From positions 725,733-789,732 of the forward strand of contig NZ_HG322949.1 in assembly GCF_000723165.1 (NCBI RefSeq): a stretch of 64,000 nucleotides of DNA. The letters are read 5' to 3'. The stretch is from Janthinobacterium agaricidamnosum NBRC 102515 = DSM 9628. Its GTDB lineage: Bacteria > Pseudomonadota > Gammaproteobacteria > Burkholderiales > Burkholderiaceae_D. Made by a program: the position numbers and the translations under genes. Below, piece by piece: positions 56,339 through 64,000 of the stretch. The notes below the pieces were generated by a model that was not told the origin of the DNA, did no database searches, and saw only the letters and a program-made list of their open reading frames with translations. Each line of letters begins with the position of its first letter. Within the stretch, counting starts at the first letter, position 1.

Positions 56339-57567
56339 ATCCTGTTTCATCGTTGACGAATGCCGCGCAAGCGCGCGGCGAATTGATCCTGGTCCTCAAC
56401 TGCGGTTCGTCCAGCATCAAGTTCGCGCTGTTCGACGGCGGCATCACGCCGTTGCCGCGCCAGGCCGAATGGAGCGGCAAGGTCGAAGGCATCGGCGGAC
56501 CGAAGCCGACCTTCCGCGCCGGCGGCGGCGAGGCCTTGGCGTTGACGCTCGATGGACAACAGCCTTACCACGCGGCGCTGGCGTTGATACGCGAGCGGGT
56601 GCTGGCGCAGCTGGCCGGCCGCACGCTGCGCGCGGTGGCGCATCGGGTGGTGCATGGCGGCAGCAAGTATTTTGCGCCGGTGCGGGTCGATGCGGCCGTA
56701 TTGGCCGACTTGAAAACCTATATTCCGCTGGCGCCGCTGCACCAGCCGTTCGCGCTGGAAGCGATCGAAGTGCTGCTGGAAGCGCGCCCCGATTTGCCGC
56801 AGGTGGCGTGTTTCGACACCGGCTTTCACCACACCGTGCCGCAAGTCGAACAGATGCTGGCGCTGCCGTACGCGGCGTGGGAGCGCGGCTTGCGGCGCTA
56901 CGGTTTCCATGGCCTGTCGTATGAATACATGTCGCTGGTGCTGCCCGAGCATTTCGGCGACGTGGCGCGCGGCAGGGTGATCGTGGCCCACCTCGGCAGC
57001 GGCGCCAGCCTGTGCGCGATGCAGGGTTTGCAAAGCGTGGCCACCACCATGGGATTTTCGGCGCTGGACGGCTTGATGATGGGCACCCGCTGCGGTTCGC
57101 TCGATCCCGGCGCGGTGCTGTACCTGATGGAAATCGAAAAGCTGACGCTGGCCGAGGTCGGCCATGTGCTGTACCACGAATCCGGCTTGCTGGGCGTGTC
57201 CGGACTGTCGGCCGACCCGCCGGTGCTGCTGGCGCAAGAGCGGCGCGACGATGCCACCGGCGAGCGGGTACGCGCCGCGCTGGCGCTGTACGTGCGCCGC
57301 ATCGTGCGCGAAATCGGCGCGCTGACGGCGCTGCTGGGCGGCCTCGATTTGCTGGTGTTCAGCGCCGGTGTCGGCGAGCACAGCATCGAATTGCGCAAGC
57401 GGATTTGCGCTGGCCTCGGCTTCCTCGGAGCGCTGCTGGACGAGCCGGCCAATGCCGTGCATGGCCCGCTGATTTCGGCGCCGCACAGCCGTCTCGCGCT
57501 GGGCGTGGTGGCGACCAATGAAGAGTGGATCGCCGCGCGCCATGCCGCTGGATTGGTGGCGGAATAA
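56335..57567 (+). CDS. ackA: Acetate kinase (acetate/propionate kinase family)
   Basis: The 410-residue ASKHA kinase shows the family signatures LVLNCGSSSIKFALFD near residue 18, AHRVVHGGSKY, FDTGFHHTVP, RRYGFHGLSYEYMS and AHLGSGASLCAM. It converts acyl phosphate and ADP to acid and ATP. Its start overlaps the MaoC-Pta stop. It is the last gene of the eight-gene operon under the FNR-type promoter. Confidence 0.95.
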   Translation: MNPVSSLTNAAQARGELILVLNCGSSSIKFALFDGGITPLPRQAEWSGKVEGIGGPKPTFRAGGGEALALTLDGQQPYHAALALIRERVLAQLAGRTLRAVAHRVVHGGSKYFAPVRVDAAVLADLKTYIPLAPLHQPFALEAIEVLLEARPDLPQVACFDTGFHHTVPQVEQMLALPYAAWERGLRRYGFHGLSYEYMSLVLPEHFGDVARGRVIVAHLGSGASLCAMQGLQSVATTMGFSALDGLMMGTRCGSLDPGAVLYLMEIEKLTLAEVGHVLYHESGLLGVSGLSADPPVLLAQERRDDATGERVRAALALYVRRIVREIGALTALLGGLDLLVFSAGVGEHSIELRKRICAGLGFLGALLDEPANAVHGPLISAPHSRLALGVVATNEEWIAARHAAGLVAE

Positions 57568-57721
57568 ACTGTTTTACTGTTGTGTACGGTGCCGCACGGT
57601 GATGGAGAGCGTCTTACATTAATCTGTAGTCATGTCATCGGCGTCGCTTCGGAAGGGGCGGCGCGATGCGGGGCGCTGCCACATGCACTCAGAATTTAAA
57701 ACTATATTGAAAGGTCACATC

Positions 57722-58201
57722 ATGAACAAATTACTCGCCACCCTGATCGCCACGTCCGTCGCCGGCCTGTTGACCAGCGCCGCATACGCCCAGACCACGG
57801 AAGCCGTGGTCAAGGCCGAAGCGAAGGCCGACAAGGCCAACGTCAAAGCCATCACGTCGGAAATGAAGGTGGAAGCGAAGGCCAATGAATCGACCGCCAA
57901 CGCCGACGCCAAGGCCCACGAAAAAATCAGCGAAGCCCACGTCAAGGCCAACCATGCCAAGGCCAAGGCAGCCGAGAAAGTGGCCAAGGCCGATCCGGAA
58001 GATAAACAGAAAGAAGCCGCCAAGGCTGACAAGACCGCCGCCGCAGCCGACGCCAAGGCGACCAAGGAAACCGTGAAAGCCAACGCCAAGGCGATCAAGG
58101 AGCACGTCAACGCGGCCGAAGACAAGGCGTTGGCGGCGACCAGGACCGCCGAAGTGCAAGCCAAGGGCGAAGCTGACGTCAAAGCCGCCGCCGCCAAGTA
58201 A
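57722..58201 (+). CDS. Exported Lys/Ala-rich repetitive protein
   Basis: The 159-residue product has a Sec signal (LLATLIATSVAGLLTSAAYAQ) and a mature part made almost only of Ala, Lys, Glu, Asp, Thr and Asn in imperfect 11-residue patterns such as VKAEAKADKANVK. It should form one long charged helix. It resembles histone-H1-like or stress-type (LEA-like) tails, but the signal sends it to the periplasm. ATG 57722 is chosen; AAAGG precedes it. A strong terminator follows. Confidence 0.8.
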   Translation: MNKLLATLIATSVAGLLTSAAYAQTTEAVVKAEAKADKANVKAITSEMKVEAKANESTANADAKAHEKISEAHVKANHAKAKAAEKVAKADPEDKQKEAAKADKTAAAADAKATKETVKANAKAIKEHVNAAEDKALAATRTAEVQAKGEADVKAAAAK

Positions 58202-58240
58202 GCAGTGCGTCGTCATACGCCGGGCGCCCGCCCGGCACCC

Positions 58241-58272
58241 AAAAAAAGACCGCTTCGCCGGTCTTTTTTTTC
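58241..58272. terminator. Bidirectional Rho-independent terminator
   Basis: Seven A residues, GACCG (58248-58252), loop CTTCGC, CGGTC (58259-58263) and nine T residues (58264-58272) make a symmetrical hairpin that stops transcripts from either side. It ends the Lys/Ala-rich gene and shields the M43 protease gene. Confidence 0.9.
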
Positions 58273-58462
58273 GTCCTGGCCGTGCTGCCTGCGCCAGCGG
58301 CGTCCTTGTGCAAAATCAAATGGCAAACCATTCCGCATGCGATAGTGATTCTGTACCTGTCCCGACCAGATTGCCTTTGTTCGTTATTTGCGCCATGGTC
58401 GGCCGGACATGCAGCATCCGGTTGGCGCGCCTGGCAACACTATACAGCCAAGGATGTGCATC

Positions 58463-60691
58463 ATGACTAGCCCGAAAACTCCCAAAACGGCGTCCGGCGC
58501 CGAAGGCGGCATGACGCCCATGCCCGCCACCAAGGTATCCGCTGGCAAGGTATCGGCTGGCTTATCTTCTCAGGTACCTGTTCACGCATCTGCTCACCTA
58601 TCTGCCCACGCAGCCGAGGAAGGCAGCCACATGGCTGGCACCGCCGGCGTGGACGGCGATGACATGCCCGGCGGCGGGATGAACGGCGACAATGGCGATC
58701 ATGGCGGCGCCGGCCTGACCGTCAATCCGCCGCCTAAAAAACGCACTTGCGCGACGATGGAGGTGCACCGCCGCCTGTTGTCGCTGAATCCGGCGTACGC
58801 CTACGCCAGGGACGCCATCGAAAACCTGGCCGGCCTGTATGAAAACCAGCAACAGCAGACCCAGCGCAGCGGCGTGACGCGCATCCCGGTGGTGGTGCAC
58901 GTGGTATGGAACACGCCGGCGCAAAATATTTCCGATGCGCAGATCGCCAGCCAGATCGATGTGCTGAACCGCGATTACCGGCGCACCAACCCGGACGTGG
59001 CCAACACTCCGGCGCCATTCCTGCCGCTGACCGCCGATGCGCTGGTCGAGTTTGCGCTGGCCAGCGCGGATCCGGATGGCGCGCCCAGCACCGGCATCGA
59101 ACGGCGCCAGACCGCAGTGGCGTCGTTCGGCTCCGACGACGCGGTCAAGTCGCAGGCCAGCGGCGGCATGAATGCGTGGCCGTCCGAGCGTTACCTGAAT
59201 ATCTGGGTCTGCCAGCTGAGCGGCGGCTTGCTGGGCTACGCGCAATTTCCCGGCGGTCCGGCGGCTACCGACGGCGTGGTGATCCTGCAATCGGCGTTCG
59301 GCACCACCGGCACGGCGGCGCCGCCATTTCACCTGGGACGCACCGCGACGCATGAAATCGGCCACTGGCTGAACCTGAACCATATCTGGGGCGACGACGG
59401 CAGCGGCTGCGGCGGCACCGATAACGTGGCCGATACGCCGAACCAGGGCGGCGCCAATACCGGCACGCCGAATTTTCCGCATGTGTCGTGCAATAACGGG
59501 CCGAACGGCGACATGTTCATGAACTATATGGATTACGTCGACGACCCGGCCATGTTCATGTTTTCGGCCGGCCAGGTGGCGCGCATGCAAGCCTGTCTGG
59601 ACGGGCCGCGCAGCGGCATCGGCATGGCCGCCGGCGGGACTACGCCGCGCCAGGGTTCGTCGCCGGTGGCGGCGTGGGCGGCCAACCGGCTCGACGTGTT
59701 CGTGCTCGGCACCGACTGCGCGCTGTATCGCAAGGCGTGGGACGGTTCGGCCTGGAAGCCGTCGCTGACCGGCTATGACGCGCTGGGCGGGGTCTGCACC
59801 AGCGCGCCGCAGGCGGTGTCGTGGGGACCGAACCGGCTCGACGTGTTTGTCACCGGCACCGACAGCAGCCTGTTTCATAAAGCGTGGAATGGCTCGGCCT
59901 GGGCGCCGTCGGCGACCGGCTACGACAACCTGGGCGGCACCTGCATCGGCGATCCGCGCGCCGTCGCCTGGGGACCGAACCGGCTCGACGTGTTCGTGCT
60001 GGGCACCGACCGCAGGCTGTTCCACAAGTGGTGGGACGGCGTGGCCTGGGGGCCGTCGCTGACCGGCTACGAAGCGCAGGGCGGCACCTGCATGACCCAG
60101 CCGGACGTGGTGTCATGGGGCGCCAACCGGCTCGACGTGTTTGTCATCGGCACCGACCACGCGCTATATCATAAATGGTGGGACGGCAGCGCCTGGCGGC
60201 CATCGCTGGCCGGCTATGAACGCCTGGGCGGCGTATGCACGTCGGCGCCGAGAGCCGTGGCGTGGGGACCGAACCGGCTTGACGTGTTCGTCACCGGCAC
60301 CGATGGCGCGCTGTACCATAAATGGTGGGACGGCGCAAAATGGGGGCCGTCGGCGGACGGTTTTGAACGGCTGGGCGGGGTGTGCATCGGCGAAATCGAG
60401 GCGGTATCGTGGGGGCCGAACCGGCTCGACATATTCGTCATCGGCACCGACAGTGCGCTGTATCACAAGGCGTGGAATGGCTCGGCCTGGTCGCCATCGC
60501 AGGCCGGCTTCGACAGCCTGGGCGGGATTTGCCGCTCCCGGCCGCGCGCCGCCGCGTGGGCAGCCAACCGGCTCGACGTGTTTGTCACCGGCGCCGACAG
60601 CGCCTTGTTCCACAAGGCGTGGAACGGCACTGCCTGGTCGCCATCGGCGACCGGCTACGACAAGCTGGGCGGCGTGATCTCGCTGTTTTAA
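58463..60691 (+). CDS. M43 (pappalysin-type) metalloprotease fused to a seven-repeat PLL-like propeller
   Basis: The 742-residue protein has a low-complexity N-terminus (1-90, Ala/Ser/Gly with a repeated KVSAG) and an M43B catalytic domain (about 140-395). Its zinc motif is His297-Glu298-xx-His301-x5-His307 in [15 protein letters not shown], with a Met-turn at MFMNYMDY. Residues 405-742 are seven near-identical 49-residue repeats (NRLDVFV-GTD-AL-HK-W-G pattern), like the PLL lectin propellers that bind fucose or methylated sugars. No Sec signal is visible. ATG 58463 has AAGGA 8 bases before it. The repeats could target the protease to glycans (inference). Confidence 0.9.
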   Translation: MTSPKTPKTASGAEGGMTPMPATKVSAGKVSAGLSSQVPVHASAHLSAHAAEEGSHMAGTAGVDGDDMPGGGMNGDNGDHGGAGLTVNPPPKKRTCATMEVHRRLLSLNPAYAYARDAIENLAGLYENQQQQTQRSGVTRIPVVVHVVWNTPAQNISDAQIASQIDVLNRDYRRTNPDVANTPAPFLPLTADALVEFALASADPDGAPSTGIERRQTAVASFGSDDAVKSQASGGMNAWPSERYLNIWVCQLSGGLLGYAQFPGGPAATDGVVILQSAFGTTGTAAPPFHLGRTATHEIGHWLNLNHIWGDDGSGCGGTDNVADTPNQGGANTGTPNFPHVSCNNGPNGDMFMNYMDYVDDPAMFMFSAGQVARMQACLDGPRSGIGMAAGGTTPRQGSSPVAAWAANRLDVFVLGTDCALYRKAWDGSAWKPSLTGYDALGGVCTSAPQAVSWGPNRLDVFVTGTDSSLFHKAWNGSAWAPSATGYDNLGGTCIGDPRAVAWGPNRLDVFVLGTDRRLFHKWWDGVAWGPSLTGYEAQGGTCMTQPDVVSWGANRLDVFVIGTDHALYHKWWDGSAWRPSLAGYERLGGVCTSAPRAVAWGPNRLDVFVTGTDGALYHKWWDGAKWGPSADGFERLGGVCIGEIEAVSWGPNRLDIFVIGTDSALYHKAWNGSAWSPSQAGFDSLGGICRSRPRAAAWAANRLDVFVTGADSALFHKAWNGTAWSPSATGYDKLGGVISLF
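59675..60688 (+). repeat. Seven tandem 147-bp coding repeats (propeller blades)
   Basis: Each unit begins with the codons for W-x-x-NRLD(V/I)FV and ends with LGG(V/T)C and a variable bridge. Six full units of 49 codons are followed by a 44-codon last unit that ends in SLF. Amino acid identity between blades is high, so gene conversion or recent expansion is likely, and the number could vary between strains. Confidence 0.9.
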
Positions 60692-60717
60692 GAAAAACGA
60701 TCCAAAAAGGGAGGCAT

Positions 60718-61089
60718 ATGAAATCGATGACACAAGGACAGGGAGGGCAGGGCGCTGCGCCGGTCCACGGCAGCTGGACCCATTCCTTCGAAGAGGACGA
60801 GCCCGGCGTGCGGGTGTATCGTCCGACTCACTCTTATGCGTTTCCAGCCTGCCGGCGCGGCCGCGAAACGCTGGAATTCGGCGACGACGGGAAATTGACC
60901 GCGCTGGCGCCGGGGCCGGACGACCGGCCCCGGCGCCAGCCAGCGCTGCAACTGACGCCGTTGGGCATGAACCGTTATGCGGTGGGCGGTACGGCGGCGG
61001 CGCCGGAGCATGTGATTGAAGTGCTCGAAGCGACCCTGGACAGGCTCAAGCTGGCAGGCATTGACGAGGGCGGAATCCGGCAGGCGTAA
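60718..61089 (+). CDS. Uncharacterised 123-residue protein downstream of the M43 protease
   Basis: A very good ribosome site (AAAGGGAGG) precedes ATG 60718, 26 bases after the protease stop, so the two are one transcript. The protein has a recognisable pattern, GSWTHSFEEDEPGVRVYRPTH then RGRETLEFGDDGKL, which I recall from small proteins in many bacteria with no known function. No signal peptide. It could be an inhibitor, chaperone or unrelated partner of the protease (speculative). Confidence 0.75.
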   Translation: MKSMTQGQGGQGAAPVHGSWTHSFEEDEPGVRVYRPTHSYAFPACRRGRETLEFGDDGKLTALAPGPDDRPRRQPALQLTPLGMNRYAVGGTAAAPEHVIEVLEATLDRLKLAGIDEGGIRQA

Positions 61090-61172
61090 TCGCCGCAGGT
61101 GAAACGGCTGGAACGGGGCTTGCCTGCCACGCGATTTTTCAAACCACGCGCCAGGCAAGCGCCATCACGACA

Positions 61173-63521
61173 TCAGCCGATCGCCGTCATCGACAACGGC
61201 TTCAGCTTCGCGGCCAGCGGCTTGCCCTTGCGGGCGCGCTTGCCGAAGTGTAGCGCCAGTCCCGACGCCGACAGCGACGAGTCTTGCGGTTTTGCTGCGC
61301 GTCCGGTGCCGGACACCACCACGCCCTTTTGGCTGATCGGCTGCACCGCCAGCAGTTTTTCCTTGTTTTCCAATTCCATCAAGGTCACGCCGCGGCCGCC
61401 GTTGCTCAGGGTTTTCATTTCATCGAGGCCGAACACCAGCAGGCGCGCGCCTTCCGACAGGCAAGCCACTGCGCTGGCGCTGGCCGGCACCACTTTCGGC
61501 GCCAGCGGCAATGCGCCGTCGTCCAGCGTGATGAAGGACTTGCCGCCCTTCAGGCGGCTGACCATGTCGCCAGCCTTGGCGCAGAAGCCGTAACCGGCGC
61601 TCGACGCCAGCAGCAGCAGCGTCGCCGCATTGCCCGCGAAATAATGCAGGATGCGCACGCCGCCCGACAAATCGACCAGCGTCGTGATCGGCACGCCGTC
61701 GCCGCGCGCGTTCGGCAAGGCCGCCACCGGCACCGAATACACCTTGCCGTTGGCGCCGAAGCCGAGCAGCGTGTCGACGGTGCGGCATTCGAAGGCGCCG
61801 TGCAGCGCGTCGCCGGACTTGAACGTGAATTGGGCCGGATCGTGGCCGATGCCGGTACGCGCCCGTATCCAGCCTTTTTCGGAAATGATGACGGTGACCG
61901 CTTCATCCACCACTTTTTGTTCGGCCACCGCTTTTTGCGCTTCTTCGATCAAGGTGCGGCGCGCATCGCCGAACTGCCTGGCGTCGGCATCGATTTCCTT
62001 GATGATGGCGCGTTTCATCGAGCCTGGATTGTCGAGCAAGTCTTGCAGCGTCTGCTCTTCCTTGCGCAGCTCGGCCAGCTCTTGCTGGATCTTGATGGTT
62101 TCCAGCCGCGCCAGCTGGCGCAGGCGGATTTCCAGGATGTCTTCGGCCTGGCGCTCGGACAGCCTGAACGCGTCGATCAGCGCGGCCTTCGGTTCGTCCG
62201 AATTGCGGATGATCTGGATCACCTTGTCGATATTGAGCAGGATCGCTTCGCGCCCTTCCAGGATATGGATGCGGTCCCTGACCTTGCCCAGCTTATGGGC
62301 GGTGCGCCGCGTGACGGTCTCGAAGCGGAACGCGATCCACTCGCGCAGGATGTCGCCCAGGCCCTTCTGGCGCGGACGGCCGTCGCCGCCTATCATCACC
62401 AGGTTGATCGAGGTCGACGATTCCAGCGACGTATGCGCCAGCAGCATCAGCATGAATTCGGTCTGGTCCTGGTTCTTCGATTTCGGCTCGAACACCAGGC
62501 GCACCGGCGCGGCGCGGCCCGACTCGTCGCGGATGGTGTCGAGCGAATTGAGGATCAGCGCCTTCAGCGCGATCTGGTCCGGCGACAGCGCCTTCTTGCC
62601 CAGCTTGATTTTCGGGTTGGTCAATTCCTCGATTTCTTCCAGCACCTTTTGCGACGAGGTGCCCGGCGGCAGTTCGGTGACCACCGCCTGCCACTGGCCG
62701 CGCGCCAGCTCTTCGATCTTCCAGCGCGCGCGCACCTTCATGCTGCCGCGGCCGTTGGCGTACATTTCCTGGATCTGCGCCGCCGGCGTGATGATCTGGC
62801 CGCCGCCCGGGAAGTCCGGGCCGGGGATGATCGCCATCAGTTCCGCGTGCGTCAGCTTCGGATCGCGGATCAGCGCCACGGCGGCTTTCGCCACTTCGGC
62901 CAGGTTGTGCGACGGAATCTCGGTGGCCAGGCCGACCGCGATGCCCGACGCGCCGTTCAGCAGCACCATCGGCAAGCGCGCCGGCAGCAGCTTCGGCTCC
63001 TCGGTCGAACCGTCGTAGTTGGCCTGGAAATCGACCGTGCCCATGTTGATCTCTTCCATCAGCAGGCGCGCGATCGGCGTCAACCGGGCTTCGGTGTAGC
63101 GCATCGCGGCGGCGCCATCGCCGTCGCGCGAGCCGAAGTTGCCCTGGCCGTCGATCAGCGGATAACGCAGCGAAAAATCCTGCGCCATGCGCACCAGCGC
63201 GTCGTAGACCGACTGGTCGCCGTGCGGATGCAGCTTGCCGAGCACGTCGCCGACCACCGCCGCCGACTTGCGCGGCTTGGCCGTGGCGTTCAGGCCCAGT
63301 TCATTCATCGCGTACAGGATACGCCGCTGCACCGGCTTCTGGCCGTCGCAGACGTCGGGCAGCGCGCGTCCCTTGACCACCGAGATGGCGTAATCGAGAT
63401 AGGCGCGCTCGGCGAAGGTCGACAGCGTCAGCGTTTCGCCGTCGATCAGCGGCTCGTCGGGTTCTCCCGGCGCACCCGGTTCCGGTTGTGGATCGTCAAA
63501 TAAATTGGTTTGTGTAGACAT
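61173..63521 (-). CDS. parC: DNA topoisomerase IV subunit A (ParC)
   Basis: The 782-residue type IIA topoisomerase subunit has the quinolone-region motif [28 protein letters not shown] and the active-site Tyr142 in [11 protein letters not shown]. The C-terminal beta-pinwheel region is shorter than in GyrA and lacks a clear GyrA box, and parE lies just upstream, which favours ParC. ATG 63521 gives the normal start; a further ATG at 63572 is in frame but lies in the spacer. It relaxes and decatenates DNA at cell division. Confidence 0.95.
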   Translation of the reverse strand: MSTQTNLFDDPQPEPGAPGEPDEPLIDGETLTLSTFAERAYLDYAISVVKGRALPDVCDGQKPVQRRILYAMNELGLNATAKPRKSAAVVGDVLGKLHPHGDQSVYDALVRMAQDFSLRYPLIDGQGNFGSRDGDGAAAMRYTEARLTPIARLLMEEINMGTVDFQANYDGSTEEPKLLPARLPMVLLNGASGIAVGLATEIPSHNLAEVAKAAVALIRDPKLTHAELMAIIPGPDFPGGGQIITPAAQIQEMYANGRGSMKVRARWKIEELARGQWQAVVTELPPGTSSQKVLEEIEELTNPKIKLGKKALSPDQIALKALILNSLDTIRDESGRAAPVRLVFEPKSKNQDQTEFMLMLLAHTSLESSTSINLVMIGGDGRPRQKGLGDILREWIAFRFETVTRRTAHKLGKVRDRIHILEGREAILLNIDKVIQIIRNSDEPKAALIDAFRLSERQAEDILEIRLRQLARLETIKIQQELAELRKEEQTLQDLLDNPGSMKRAIIKEIDADARQFGDARRTLIEEAQKAVAEQKVVDEAVTVIISEKGWIRARTGIGHDPAQFTFKSGDALHGAFECRTVDTLLGFGANGKVYSVPVAALPNARGDGVPITTLVDLSGGVRILHYFAGNAATLLLLASSAGYGFCAKAGDMVSRLKGGKSFITLDDGALPLAPKVVPASASAVACLSEGARLLVFGLDEMKTLSNGGRGVTLMELENKEKLLAVQPISQKGVVVSGTGRAAKPQDSSLSASGLALHFGKRARKGKPLAAKLKPLSMTAIG

Positions 63522-63597
63522 GGTGTAATTCTGTGCTGTACTTAAATTGGACTCGTTGCGGCGCCGGGCCACGCGGCCGGCGCCATCAGGGAAACCA

Positions 63598-64000
63598 TCA
63601 GATATCCGCTTCCGCCTCGTTGCCGTGCTCTTCGATCCAGGCGCGGCGGCCGGCCGCTTCGCCTTTGCCCATCAGCATATTGAAGCGGGCGGCGGAAGCG
63701 CCATGGTCGACTGCGCCGAGCGCCACCGGCAGCAAACGGCGGGTGTCCGGGTTCATCGTGGTTTCCCACAGTTGTTCGGCATTCATCTCGCCCAGGCCCT
63801 TGAAGCGCGAAATCGCCCAGGCGCCTTGCTTGACGCCTTCCTTGCGCAGCTTGTCTTCGATCGCCAGCAGTTCGCCATCGTCGAGCGCATAGATTTTCTG
63901 GATCGGCTTCTTGCCGCGCGCCGGCGCGTCGACCCGGTACAGCGGCGGACGGGCGATGCAGATATGGCCCTTGGCGATCAATTGCGGGAAGTGCTTGAAG
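63598..64000 (-). CDS. parE: DNA topoisomerase IV subunit B (ParE), C-terminal part, cut by window end
   Basis: The frame enters from beyond 64000 and ends at 63598. It shows the type IIA B-subunit C-terminus: PPLYRVD near the start, [19 protein letters not shown] and TRRLLPV. It lies 76 bases upstream of parC on the same strand. The ATPase domain lies outside the window. Confidence 0.95.
   Translation of the reverse strand, partial: FKHFPQLIAKGHICIARPPLYRVDAPARGKKPIQKIYALDDGELLAIEDKLRKEGVKQGAWAISRFKGLGEMNAEQLWETTMNPDTRRLLPVALGAVDHGASAARFNMLMGKGEAAGRRAWIEEHGNEAEADI

Noticed and set aside
59675..60688. Regular 147-bp repeats that could suggest a CRISPR-like array
   Set aside because: They are in-frame coding repeats of a propeller domain, too long for CRISPR and with no short unique spacers.

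Overview
The window is high-GC bacterial DNA with dense, overlapping operons. The betaproteobacterial-style paa cluster, the DUF3141/MaoC-Pta/acetate kinase block and the general gene content suggest a member of the Oxalobacteraceae (Janthinobacterium, Duganella or Massilia type). That placement is inferred from gene content, not from a marker phylogeny. No rRNA, tRNA or CRISPR array was seen.

Layout. 1-186 is the tail of an unknown gene. 203-12165 is the aerobic phenylacetate pathway: paaX divergent from paaABCDE-G-H-I-K-(paaJ scar)-Y-Z. The thiolase gene paaJ is reduced to a 45-codon in-frame remnant. 12241-13126 is an AT-richer two-gene module of unknown function. 13362-21981 is a ten-gene type II secretion/MSHA-like operon on the minus strand (platform, ATPase, PilM/N/O/P-like assembly proteins, secretin, three pseudopilins). 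It lies next to a secreted M4 metalloprotease (22554-24362) that is a plausible substrate. 25284-28471 holds an ACT-like protein, argH, a small exported peptide and a GNAT acetyltransferase.

28475-36949 looks like a unit for scavenging a peptide polymer. It has a YfcC-type transporter and an aspartoacylase-family zinc hydrolase, divergent from a TonB-dependent receptor, an exported cyanophycinase and an exported M64 peptidase. Cyanophycin or its dipeptides is the likely substrate (inference). 37051-38838 encodes a low-GC 595-residue protein with a disordered N-terminus, a kinase-like region and a C-terminal ADP-ribosyltransferase; it looks like an acquired effector or toxin. An IS4-family element lies beside it. 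A 156-bp miniature inverted-repeat element with target duplications sits at the end of that IS; a second copy lies at 22251-22407.

40655-44991 is a Fur-boxed siderophore receptor operon with PepSY, DUF3649-like and DUF3325-like membrane proteins. 45407-57567 is an eight-gene operon: fabI, a tripartite ABC exporter (NodT-type outer membrane protein, HlyD adaptor, RbbA-like ATPase/permease, YhhJ-like permease), DUF3141, MaoC-Pta and acetate kinase. It lies behind a perfect FNR/ANR box placed for class II activation, so low-oxygen induction is likely. 57722-61089 has a Lys/Ala-rich exported protein, an M43 protease fused to a seven-repeat PLL-like propeller, and a small partner. parC and the end of parE close the window.
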